From an uncultured Oscillospiraceae bacterium (lineage in GTDB: Bacteria; Bacillota; Clostridia; Oscillospirales; Ruminococcaceae): DNA of 30,713 nt. Each line of letters opens with the position of its first letter. The stretch's first letter is position 1. The notes below the pieces were generated by a model. The model was not told the origin of the DNA. It ran no database searches and saw nothing but the letters and a program-made list of their open reading frames with translations. The DNA lies in NCBI GenBank assembly GCA_934513685.1, contig CAKSWY010000029.1:1-30713 (forward strand). Direction: 5' to 3'. Shown here one piece after another: positions 15,081 to 22,645 of this stretch. Both the position numbers and the translations under genes were made by a program.

Positions 15081-15152
15081 TCACTTCTCATGCCCGAAGC
15101 TGGTGTAGTATTCGCTCAGGAATTCATTCAGAAGGTCAACCATCTTTTTCAT
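15081..15152 (-). CDS. Small peptide A, 23 residues (EYYxSFG family)
   Basis: An ATG-to-TGA frame of 23 codons preceded by AAGGAGG (15160-15166) 7 bases ahead. It aligns without gaps with peptide B next door: Met1, Lys2, Met4, Leu12, Glu14, Tyr15, Tyr16, Ser18, Phe19, Gly20 and Glu22 are the same in both, with similar residues at 5, 8, 10, 11 and 23. Hydrophobic residues fall at 1, 4, 5, 8, 11, 12, 15, 16 and 19, the pattern of an amphipathic helix. The shared residues use different synonymous codons (Tyr15 TAC/TAT, Glu14 GAA/GAG), which argues for selection on the protein. The frame continues upstream to another ATG (20 more residues) without a ribosome site, so I keep the short form. Function unknown. 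Confidence 0.75.
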   Translation of the reverse strand: MKKMVDLLNEFLSEYYTSFGHEK

Positions 15153-15242
15153 AACCGTTCCTCCTTGCGTTTGTCGATCATTCAATCGAGTTTCCGGTTT
15201 CACTGCGGTCATGCGGGGGTTGTCAGCCTTGGTTCGGTGCGG

Positions 15243-15323
15243 TTATTTGCCGCCCCGCTCCATGCCGAAGCTCTCGTAATACTCCTTCAGCAGGTCCTGC
15301 ATCGTCTTCAACATGTTTTTCAT
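15243..15323 (-). CDS. Small peptide B, 26 residues (EYYxSFG family)
   Basis: An ATG-to-TAA frame of 26 codons with AAGGAGG (15331-15337) 7 bases ahead, the same arrangement as peptide A. It has MKNMLK at the start, then KEYYESFGME, and a short Arg-Gly-Gly-Lys tail that A lacks. The hydrophobic face is Met1, Met4, Leu5, Met8, Leu11, Leu12, Tyr15, Tyr16 and Phe19, so a short helix lying on a membrane or packing against a partner is plausible. No signal peptide, cysteine or lanthipeptide-like core is seen, and no export gene is near. It is first in the unit, with peptide A 90 bases downstream, and is transcribed away from the lysR gene. I do not recognise the family. Confidence 0.75.
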   Translation of the reverse strand: MKNMLKTMQDLLKEYYESFGMERGGK

Positions 15324-15364
15324 AAGAGCTCCTCCTTATCTGCATTTTGCATCTGCTCTTTTAG

Positions 15365-15386
15365 GGAAGTCCCTTTGACTTCCTCC
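15365..15386 (-). promoter_or_regulatory. Leader hairpin of the small-peptide transcript
   Basis: On the minus strand GGAAGTC and GACTTCC form a 7-bp stem with loop AAAGG (15365-15383). The first two stem bases are part of an AAGGAGG (15382-15388) near the expected 5' end of the transcript, which has no start codon at a normal distance. The hairpin may stabilise the 5' end or present the purine-rich stretch for a regulator. Confidence 0.4.
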
Positions 15387-15394
15387 TTACCTAT

Positions 15395-15423
15395 ATGCTA
15401 GCATCTTGACCCCATTCTGTAAA
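15395..15423 (-). promoter_or_regulatory. Promoter for the small-peptide unit
   Basis: On the minus strand TTTACA (15418-15423, five of six) and TAGCAT (15395-15400, four of six) are 17 bases apart. The -10 hexamer lies in the perfect palindrome ATGCTAGCAT (15395-15404). The promoter overlaps that of lysR on the other strand. Confidence 0.55.
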
Positions 15424-15434
15424 ATACATATAAT
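15406..15434 (+). promoter_or_regulatory. Promoter for the lysR gene
   Basis: TTGACC (15406-15411, five of six) and a perfect TATAAT (15429-15434) with a 17-base spacer. It shares bases with the minus-strand promoter, so the two cannot both be occupied. Confidence 0.85.
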
Positions 15435-15435
15435 G

Positions 15436-15449
15436 ATTGTGTCGCAATA
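15436..15449. promoter_or_regulatory. Candidate LysR-type operator
   Basis: ATTG-N5-CAAT is an inverted repeat that also fits the T-N11-A rule of LysR boxes. It lies just downstream of the lysR -10 box, at or past the start of transcription, a place suited to autorepression, and upstream of the small-peptide promoter at the distance of an activator site. Confidence 0.5.
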
Positions 15450-15506
15450 CCTTTAAAGTATGAGAATACACTCACCCACATTGTCTCACAGAAAGGAGAC
15501 CTCCCG

Positions 15507-16406
15507 ATGGAACTGCGCCACATCCGTTACTTCATCGCCGTGGCGGAAGAGCTGAACTTCACCCGGGCCGCCGCCCGGCTCTGCATTGCCCAGCCGCCCC
15601 TCAGCCGCCAGATTCAGGACCTGGAGTCGGAGCTTGGTGCGCCGCTGTTTCTGCGTAAGCCCCATGCCCTGCAGCTGACCGAGGAGGGCACGCTGTTTCT
15701 GCAGTACGCCCGCCAGGTGCTGGAGCTGGTGGAGCGCTCAGCCGAGGACATCCGGGACATGAAACAGGGCCTGCAGGGCAGCCTGTACCTGGCCTCGGTG
15801 GAGGGGCACGCTCCCCGGCTGTTTTCGTCCTGGATCGCCGGGTTCCACAAGGATTATCCCCAGGTGCAGTACAGCCTGTGGAACGGCGATACCGACGAGG
15901 TGGAGGCCCGGGTCAACAAGGGCCTGTGCGACCTTGGCCTGATCATGGATCCCTTCAACGCCGAGGGCCTGAACAGCATCCATGTGTACAGCGAGCCGTG
16001 GATCGCTATGATTCCGGCGGCCCACCCGCTGGCCCAGTGGCCCGGGGATTCCATTCCACTGGCACAGCTTGCCCCCTATGAGCTGATCATCCCCTCTCGC
16101 GCCACCCGCCTGCAGGAGATCACTGGCTGGTTCGCCGCCAGCGGCCAGAAGCCCATTGTGCGCTGCCGGATGGCTCATATGCTCAACGCCTACGAACTGA
16201 CGGAGCAGAACGTGGGCATTGCCATCTATCCGGCCGCGGCCGCCGAGTTTGCCGCCGGGGCCTCCATCTGCATCAAGCGGCTGGTGGAGCCCGCCGTCAC
16301 CGCCTCTTACGCCCTGGTGTGGAGCCAGAACCGCCCCCTGTCCCGGGTGAGCCGGGAATTTCTGAACTATGTGCAGAACACGCTGGCCGACCCGCCCACC
16401 GAATAA
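15507..16406 (+). CDS. LysR-type transcriptional regulator
   Basis: 299 residues. The N-terminal winged helix-turn-helix is canonical: MELRHIRYFIAVAEELNFTR, AAARLCIAQPPLSRQI and LESELGAPLF. A linker helix follows, then a periplasmic-binding-like effector domain from about residue 90 (GSLYLAS...), with a second half beginning near VYSEPWIAMIP. GGAG lies 9 bases before the ATG at 15507. It is transcribed divergently from the two small peptides through overlapping promoters, so it is likely to control them and itself; a thioredoxin and a hydroxycarboxylate transporter lie on its other side but are convergent with it. The co-inducer cannot be read from the sequence. Confidence 0.93.
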   Translation: MELRHIRYFIAVAEELNFTRAAARLCIAQPPLSRQIQDLESELGAPLFLRKPHALQLTEEGTLFLQYARQVLELVERSAEDIRDMKQGLQGSLYLASVEGHAPRLFSSWIAGFHKDYPQVQYSLWNGDTDEVEARVNKGLCDLGLIMDPFNAEGLNSIHVYSEPWIAMIPAAHPLAQWPGDSIPLAQLAPYELIIPSRATRLQEITGWFAASGQKPIVRCRMAHMLNAYELTEQNVGIAIYPAAAAEFAAGASICIKRLVEPAVTASYALVWSQNRPLSRVSREFLNYVQNTLADPPTE

Positions 16407-16411
16407 CGCGC

Positions 16412-16461
16412 AAAAGGCCCGGCAGAACCATTGCATTTGCATGGTTCCGCCGGGCCTTTTT
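16412..16461. terminator. Bidirectional terminator between lysR and trxA
   Basis: Stem AAAAGGCCCGGC-A-GAACCA with TGGTTC-C-GCCGGGCCTTTT, one internal mismatch, with A4 on the left and T5 on the right. It ends both convergent genes. Confidence 0.88.
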
Positions 16462-16478
16462 ATGGTTTGGATGCTGTT

Positions 16479-16784
16479 TTACAGAAGCGCCGTCAGGTTC
16501 GCCTTGGGCACCAGGCCCACGCTCCGGCCAGTCTCCTGCCCATTCTTAAAGGCGATCACGGTGGGAATGCTGTACACCTGGAACTGCTTGGCCAGCTCAG
16601 GGTTGTCATCCACATTCACCTTCACCACTTTGGCCTTGCCCTCCTGCTCGTCGGCCAGCTGCTCCATCACAGGAGCCAGCATGCGGCAGGGGCCGCACCA
16701 GGGCGCCCAAAAATCCACCAGCACCGGGATGGGGCTTTGCGCAACCTCCTGCTGGAACGTTGCCTCCGTTACTTCCATTGCCAT
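16479..16784 (-). CDS. trxA: Thioredoxin
   Basis: 101 residues. Disulfide reductase with the active site WAPWCGPC, cysteines at 30 and 33, and the cis-proline region VYSIPTVIAFKNG. There is no signal peptide, so it is cytosolic. The first ATG is chosen because GGAGG (16797-16801) lies 12 bases ahead; a second ATG two codons later is possible. It has its own promoter with a palindrome over the -10 region, so it is probably regulated on its own. No thioredoxin reductase is in the window. Confidence 0.95.
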   Translation of the reverse strand: MAMEVTEATFQQEVAQSPIPVLVDFWAPWCGPCRMLAPVMEQLADEQEGKAKVVKVNVDDNPELAKQFQVYSIPTVIAFKNGQETGRSVGLVPKANLTALL

Positions 16785-16821
16785 TGTATCACTTGGCCTC
16801 CTTTTCTGGTTCGATGTTCAT

Positions 16822-16850
16822 AGTATACCATATCGGTATAGTTTATGCAA
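16822..16850 (-). promoter_or_regulatory. trxA promoter with an overlapping palindromic operator
   Basis: On the minus strand TTGCAT (16845-16850) and TATACT (16822-16827) are 17 bases apart. The inverted repeat TATACC-N5-GGTATA (16824-16840) covers most of the -10 box and the spacer, where a bound repressor would block polymerase. Confidence 0.65.
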
Positions 16851-16892
16851 GTTAGAAAAACTTGTTATTTCACCAGTAACCCATGCGGCTTC

Positions 16893-18191
16893 TCAGCCTA
16901 CGAATTGAATCAGTACGCCGCCCAGGGTCAGGATCAGCGCGCCGCAGCTTCGGGTGACGATCTGGGCAAAGGGCATCAGCTCCATGCGGTGGGCACTGCT
17001 CAGCACAGCCACGTTGCCGCTGCCGCCCATGTTGGTGGTGCACATGCCCGCCGCAATGGCGGCCTCCACCGGGTAAAAATGCGCGATTTTCCAGCCGATG
17101 AGGGACGCTGTGAGCACGATCACGGTCTCCACCACCCAGATGGTGAGGAGATACAGCGGCGTCATGTTCTGGGCAATGGTGTTCAGGTCGATCAGGGTCA
17201 CGCCAATGCCAAACAGGGCGGCCGCCGTCCAAGCCTTGATGACGAACTGCCCCCACTGGCAGGCGGCGTCCTCCACTTCGGCAGGCATCCAGCCCAGGCA
17301 CTTCACCACCATCACCAGCAGAATCATCCATCCGTAGATGGGAATGGGCTTGACCAGGCTGTGGCCCACGGTGCCCAGGCAATAAAAGCCAAGCGCCGCC
17401 AGCAGGCCCACCGCCATTTTTTCCAGTGTGATGTTCATGGTGCGGGGGGGCGGGGCGGGGGTTCCGTCGTTCACCAGCCGCCCGCCGCCGCTGAGCGCCG
17501 GGTGCTTTTTGCCCAGATTGTCGGCCAGACTGGCGTAGATGATGGCGATGCAGTTGCCCAGCACCGTGGCTGGGGCAATGCGGGTGAGAATGTCACCGGC
17601 GTTCTGGCCCAGCTGGGCGGCGTACACCTGAGACAGGGGCACGGTGCCCGCCGTCATGCCGCCGCTGGTCATGGGCACGGCCACATAGAGGATGTTGTTC
17701 CAGAAGCCGTTTCCGCTCACCACGCCGATGCCGCCGCACACCAGAAAGCCCACCAGCAGCGCCGTGAGCGACACCGGCAGAATGCGCACCGCGCCCTGCA
17801 GCAGCAGGTTCCGGTCAATGCTGAACAGGCTGCCGGTGATCAGGGCCGAAATGTACAGCACCAGAAAGCCCTCGTCGTTCACAAAGGCGTCCATGGTGTC
17901 CATGGCACTCTGGGGGAACACCCCGGCCGCCGCCAGAATGGCCCCGCCGAAGATGCAGATCACCGAGCCGCCCAGATAGGTTTTTACGACGGGAATGGTG
18001 TTGCCCAGATAATTCAGGCCATCGCCCAGAATCATCAGCAGGAAGAAGGCCCCCACAATGTTCCGGGGCAGGCAGTCCATCCAAAGCGCCGCCGCCAGCA
18101 GCACCAGCGCCAGCAGATAGAGCCAAAGGGGAAGCCCGCCCACATGGATGTCGCTCATGCGGCGTTTGATCGTTGATTTCGGCTGTTCCAC
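16893..18191 (-). CDS. 2-hydroxycarboxylate transporter family protein (CitS/MleP-like)
   Basis: 432 residues with about eleven hydrophobic segments. The two re-entrant loop motifs of the 2HCT family are visible: SGGMTAGTVPLSQVY with nearby GVVSGNGF in the first half, and CTTNMGGSGNVAVLSSAHRME (GGSGN at 389-393) in the second. Members bring in citrate, malate or lactate with Na+ or H+, or exchange them. The specificity-setting residues are not something I can assign by eye. The start is a GTG with GAGGAG 9-10 bases upstream. No citrate lyase, malate enzyme or oxaloacetate decarboxylase is adjacent, so the transporter stands alone. Confidence 0.93.
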   Translation of the reverse strand: MEQPKSTIKRRMSDIHVGGLPLWLYLLALVLLAAALWMDCLPRNIVGAFFLLMILGDGLNYLGNTIPVVKTYLGGSVICIFGGAILAAAGVFPQSAMDTMDAFVNDEGFLVLYISALITGSLFSIDRNLLLQGAVRILPVSLTALLVGFLVCGGIGVVSGNGFWNNILYVAVPMTSGGMTAGTVPLSQVYAAQLGQNAGDILTRIAPATVLGNCIAIIYASLADNLGKKHPALSGGGRLVNDGTPAPPPRTMNITLEKMAVGLLAALGFYCLGTVGHSLVKPIPIYGWMILLVMVVKCLGWMPAEVEDAACQWGQFVIKAWTAAALFGIGVTLIDLNTIAQNMTPLYLLTIWVVETVIVLTASLIGWKIAHFYPVEAAIAAGMCTTNMGGSGNVAVLSSAHRMELMPFAQIVTRSCGALILTLGGVLIQFVG

Positions 18192-18290
18192 GTATTTTTC
18201 TCCTCTTTTATCCCCGCGCGGCCGGTCGAATTTCCCGGGCCGCCTGGGGTTTTGCTCCTGTTTTCACGTTCCGTTCTGCCCGACCCGGGC

Positions 18291-18365
18291 AAAACGAAAG
18301 CACAGAACCGCTTCAATCCGCAGGCAGGCTTTGGCCCGGTGCGTCTTTTCCGTGTCTGTGCTTTC
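18291..18365 (-). terminator. Long-loop inverted repeat after the coiled-coil gene
   Basis: Perfect 11-bp arms GAAAGCACAGA (18296-18306) and TCTGTGCTTTC (18355-18365) around a 48-base centre that can fold on itself; on the minus strand GTTTT follows. It lies 45 bases past the end of the DivIVA-like gene and probably ends the ftsZ unit. Confidence 0.5.
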
Positions 18366-18409
18366 CGATGCGCATGTCCGGCGCATACTGTTTGAATTTC
18401 TGGGGGCCT

Positions 18410-19444
18410 TCAGCGGCCAAGCACCCGTTCCAGCAGCTCCAGCAAGCCCTCCGACCGGCTCCTGCTCTCCGCCTTTGCGGCGGCACGGGGGGCCGGGGTG
18501 CGGGGTTTGCTGGGTTTGCGGGGTTTGCGGGGCGGCTCCGGGGCAGCGGGGGGCGGAACCGCCGGTTCCCGCTCCGGGAAGCGTTTCAGCTGGTGGTCCA
18601 GCTTGGCCAGCCCCTGCTCGGTTTCGCCCAGTGCCACGCGCACTGCGCCGGTGGATTGATGCAGAAGCTCGGTCACCTGGCGCACCTGCTCGTCCACCTG
18701 GGCCAGCTGCTGTTTCAGCAGGGCCACGCTGGCTGCCACATCCCGGGCACCGTCCGCCATGGCCGCCTGGGCCGTGCGCTGCTCTTTGGCCAGCGCCTCC
18801 CGCGTGCGGCGTTCCTGCTCCTGCAGGGCGGCGCGGCGGGCCAGGTCCTCCCGGCGAAGCTGCTCTTCTCGCCCGGCCGCCTGGGCCGTGCGCTGTTCCG
18901 CCTGGGTCTGTGCGTCTGCCAGCAGCTGTGCTGCCTCCCGGCGAGCCTGGGCCAGCTGCTCCCGGGCCTGAGCCTGGGCTTCGTCCAGGCGGCTCTGCGC
19001 CGCCTCGGAGGCCTGCCGGGTCTGGGCCTCCAGCTGGGCGCTGCGGCTTTTCCACTCGGCAAGCTGCGCCGCCAGCTCATCCAGCTGCCGCCGCATTTCG
19101 CTGCTCTCGCCCCGCAGGCGCACCACTTCCTGCTCTTTGTCAAACAGGCGCACTTTATAAGACTGCGCCTCCGCCTCGGCCTTTTCCTGCCGGGCCTTGC
19201 AGTCCTCCAGCTGCTGCTGCATCTGCTGCACCTGGACCTTCGCCTCGGCCAGCTGTGCATCCAGCGCCTGTTTTTCCTCCTGCAAAGCCGTCAGCTGCTG
19301 CTGCAGCTCTGCTTCGCGGGCTTTGGCCTCTTCCTGGCGTTTTTGTGCCTCGGCGGTCCGCTCATCGATCCAACTCAGCACATCCTGCTTTTGAAAGCCC
19401 ATCAGTGCCGTGCGGAACCGGGCGGTCATTTCCTCCTGCGGCAT
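18410..19444 (-). CDS. DivIVA-like coiled-coil protein
   Basis: 344 residues. The N-terminus has FRTALMGFQKQDVLSWID (about residues 10-27), which resembles the lipid-binding, pole- and septum-targeting motif of DivIVA/GpsB proteins. A long coiled coil rich in Gln, Ala, Glu and Arg then runs from about residue 30 to 270, with internally repeated runs such as AQA/EQRTAQAA. A proline- and lysine-rich linker follows (EPPRKPRKPSKPRTP), and the end is a short helix (GLLELLERVLGR). It lies 35 bases after ftsZ on the same strand, so a cell-division or septum-associated role is reasonable. The DivIVA call rests on a short motif; it could be another filament-forming or scaffold protein. Confidence 0.6.
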   Translation of the reverse strand: MPQEEMTARFRTALMGFQKQDVLSWIDERTAEAQKRQEEAKAREAELQQQLTALQEEKQALDAQLAEAKVQVQQMQQQLEDCKARQEKAEAEAQSYKVRLFDKEQEVVRLRGESSEMRRQLDELAAQLAEWKSRSAQLEAQTRQASEAAQSRLDEAQAQAREQLAQARREAAQLLADAQTQAEQRTAQAAGREEQLRREDLARRAALQEQERRTREALAKEQRTAQAAMADGARDVAASVALLKQQLAQVDEQVRQVTELLHQSTGAVRVALGETEQGLAKLDHQLKRFPEREPAVPPPAAPEPPRKPRKPSKPRTPAPRAAAKAESRSRSEGLLELLERVLGR

Positions 19445-19479
19445 GACGCCGCCCCCTTTCGGTCAATCGGCCGCCGGGT

Positions 19480-20631
<1,152 letters not shown>

Positions 20632-20716
20632 CGTTCAAACATCCCCCGATCTGTTATCTTCACGCGCATTCAGCGCTGATTGTATCTCTTCATGCAGCCG
20701 TTTTGTCTGCAAGGAT

Positions 20717-20754
20717 AAAAAAGGGCAGCCTGCCGACAGACATGGCTGCCTTTT
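20717..20754 (-). terminator. Terminator between murA and ftsZ
   Basis: GGCAGCC with GGCTGCC around a 13-base loop, flanked by TTTTTT on the minus strand and TTTT on the plus. It stops murA transcripts, so ftsZ needs its own promoter within 20632-20716; I did not find one I would defend. Confidence 0.8.
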
Positions 20755-20808
20755 AAAATTGCTCTTATTCCTATTAAGAGTAACAGATTTCTTTGTCAAA
20801 TTCAAGGG

Positions 20809-22152
20809 CTAAGGCAGGGATATTCCGCCTGCTTCCGAAAAATATTTTTCGCCCTCTGCCTGCCGCTTCCGTTCGTTTTTCCGTTCGGTTTTTTCTTCCC
20901 AGCAGGTGTGCGCCCCCAGGCTGCGCAGCAGGGCCGCCAGGTCGCCGTAGCCGCGGCGGATGTACCCGGCCTGGGCAATGGTGCTCTTCCCCTGTGCCTG
21001 CAGGGCCGCCACGGCCAGCGCGGCCCCGCCCCGCAGGTCTGCCGCGCTCACCGCCGCCCCCCGCAGCTGCTCGGCCGGGGCAAGCTCCAGCAGCCGCCCG
21101 CGAACCTTCGCCCGGCCGCCCAGCGCCGTAAAGCCCGCCGCACAGCCGAAGCGGTGCTCAAACACCGTGTCCTCAAAATAGCTCGGCCCCGCCGCCGTGA
21201 GAAACGCCGCCGCCAGCACCGGCGCTGCATCGGTGGGGAACGCCGGGTACGCCCCCGCCGTGACCCACCCGGCCCCGGCCAGCCGGGCAGGGGCTTCCAG
21301 CGTCAGTGCCGCCGGGCCTTCCCGCCGGATGCGGCACCCGGCCCGCGCCAGCACCTCCAGCACAGGCTCCAGATGGTCCGGCACACAGCGCCGCAGGGTC
21401 ACGCTTCCTCCGGTGGCGGCGGCCGCCGCCAGCACCGTGGCCGCCACGATCCGGTCCGCCACCGGGCGGAACGCCGCACCGCTCAGCCGCTCCCGCCCCT
21501 GGATCCAGATCGTCGAGGTGCCCGCCCCGCAGATGTGCGCCCCGGCCGCCATCAGAAAGCGGGCCAGGTCCACCACCTCCGGCTCCCGGGCCGCGCCGTG
21601 CAGCACCGTGATGCCCCGGGCCTTCACGGCGGCCATCATCAGGGTTTCGGTAGCCCCAACGCTGGGCAGCCGCAGGGCAAACTCGGCCCCATGCAGCCCA
21701 TCGGGCGCCGAAAGGGTCAGCTGCTCGCCCTTCCACACGGCGGCCGCCCCCATGCAGGCCAGCCCCTCCAGATGAATGTCAATGGGCCGCGGGCCAAGGC
21801 GGCACCCGCCGGGCATGGTCATGCGCACCTCGCCCATGCGGTGCAGCATGGGGGCCAGATAGAACACCGAGCTTCGCATGGCCCGCACCGGCCCATCCGG
21901 CAGGGCGCTTTTCCCCGGCCGGCCCGGGGTCAGCAGCAGGTCCTCGCCCTCCCAGGCGGTGTACATCCCGGCCGCCCGCAGCAGGGCCAGGCTGTTTTCC
22001 ACATCCGTCAGCCGCGGTGTCTGCCGCAGCCGAACCGGCCCATCGCACAAAAGGCTGGCGGCCAGAATGGGCAGCACGCTGTTTTTGGCCGGCGGCAGCC
22101 AGACCTCCCCTTCCAGCCGCGCGCCACCCCAAATTTTCAATACCTCTCCCAC
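20809..22152 (-). CDS. murA: UDP-N-acetylglucosamine 1-carboxyvinyltransferase (MurA)
   Basis: 447 residues. First committed step of peptidoglycan synthesis, adding enolpyruvate to UDP-GlcNAc. Key sites are present: Lys23-Asn24 in PPAKNSVLPI, the loop MPGGCRLGPRPIDIH with Cys117 (the fosfomycin target), Asp308 in YPAFPTDAAP, and Arg374 in ADLRGGAAL. The last 30 residues (about 418-447) are a Lys/Glu/Arg-rich tail beyond the usual end, which MurA proteins normally lack. The start is a GTG with GGGAG about 9 bases upstream. The gene precedes ftsZ but is separated by a terminator. The genome may hold a second murA; Firmicutes often do. Confidence 0.94.
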   Translation of the reverse strand: MGEVLKIWGGARLEGEVWLPPAKNSVLPILAASLLCDGPVRLRQTPRLTDVENSLALLRAAGMYTAWEGEDLLLTPGRPGKSALPDGPVRAMRSSVFYLAPMLHRMGEVRMTMPGGCRLGPRPIDIHLEGLACMGAAAVWKGEQLTLSAPDGLHGAEFALRLPSVGATETLMMAAVKARGITVLHGAAREPEVVDLARFLMAAGAHICGAGTSTIWIQGRERLSGAAFRPVADRIVAATVLAAAAATGGSVTLRRCVPDHLEPVLEVLARAGCRIRREGPAALTLEAPARLAGAGWVTAGAYPAFPTDAAPVLAAAFLTAAGPSYFEDTVFEHRFGCAAGFTALGGRAKVRGRLLELAPAEQLRGAAVSAADLRGGAALAVAALQAQGKSTIAQAGYIRRGYGDLAALLRSLGAHTCWEEKTERKNERKRQAEGEKYFSEAGGISLP

Positions 22153-22441
22153 CCGGCACCGCTCCCTTCCCCGCGCCTTTGCGGCGGTTTGTGCCCCAAT
22201 CTATGCCAAAGTCGGGAAAGCCGTGCAAAAAGCGGCATTCGGAGCGGTTGTGGAATCCGTTCCGGGCAAAAAGCCCCCGACCCTGAATGCGGAACCGGGT
22301 GTGCGGCCTTGGATGTCGCGATCCGCGCACGCCTTATCAGCAAACCAGCCAACACTTCGCGTCCTTCCTCGTACATTCTGCACAAAGTTACGATCTTCCG
22401 TATGGTTCGAGTTGAAAGTCCGCTTTATAGGCTTTTCGGTG
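22153..22441. other. Intergenic region between murA and the CRISPR-cas unit
   Basis: No gene with a ribosome site. It must hold the murA promoter on the minus strand; the best candidate, TTGCAC with a TAGATT-like -10 at a 19-base spacing, is too weak to call. GC content drops toward 22441, where the cas promoter lies. Confidence 0.4.
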
Positions 22442-22450
22442 TGCTATAAT
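22442..22450 (+). promoter_or_regulatory. Extended -10 promoter for the cas operon
   Basis: TGC followed by a perfect TATAAT (22445-22450) is an extended -10. A -35 at 16-17 bases upstream is poor (CTTTAT). The next 190 bases hold no gene, so it probably gives a long leader before cas3. Confidence 0.6.
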
Positions 22451-22645
22451 TATTTACAATAAAATAAGACAACAAAACAAGTTCAAAAAGGCATCTCAAA
22501 TAAAACAGGGCAACGCAGGTCAAAACCGACCGGGCCGCGCAAGCCGCGAAACTTTCCGTAAATCTTTTCTTTTTCATAACGCCAAGATCCGCCCGAGGCA
22601 AATCGCCTGCTTCCCCTTTGTTTTGTAATGTGAAAGGAGTTTTCC
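22451..22645 (+). other. Untranslated leader of the cas operon
   Basis: About 190 bases from the expected start to the cas3 ATG. The first 60 bases are very A-rich; further on there are short hairpins (GGTC-GACC near 22529-22542, AGGC-GCCT near 22598-22610). No known riboswitch is recognised. AAAGGAG (22633-22639) sits 6 bases before the ATG. Confidence 0.45.

Noticed and set aside
15081..15212. A longer version of microprotein A with 20 extra residues
   Set aside because: The upstream ATG has no ribosome site, the extension reads through AAGGAGG, and the paralogue starts at the shorter position.
16845..18176. Plus-strand frame opposite the 2HCT transporter
   Set aside because: His/Gln-rich shadow of a membrane protein gene; it begins within the trxA promoter region.
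22153..22250. A minus-strand murA promoter
   Set aside because: The best pair of hexamers has 19-base spacing and a weak -10, so it is not listed as a feature.
20908..22449. Long plus-strand frame opposite murA
   Set aside because: Arg/Pro/Gln-rich shadow of murA, with no ribosome site and no domain.
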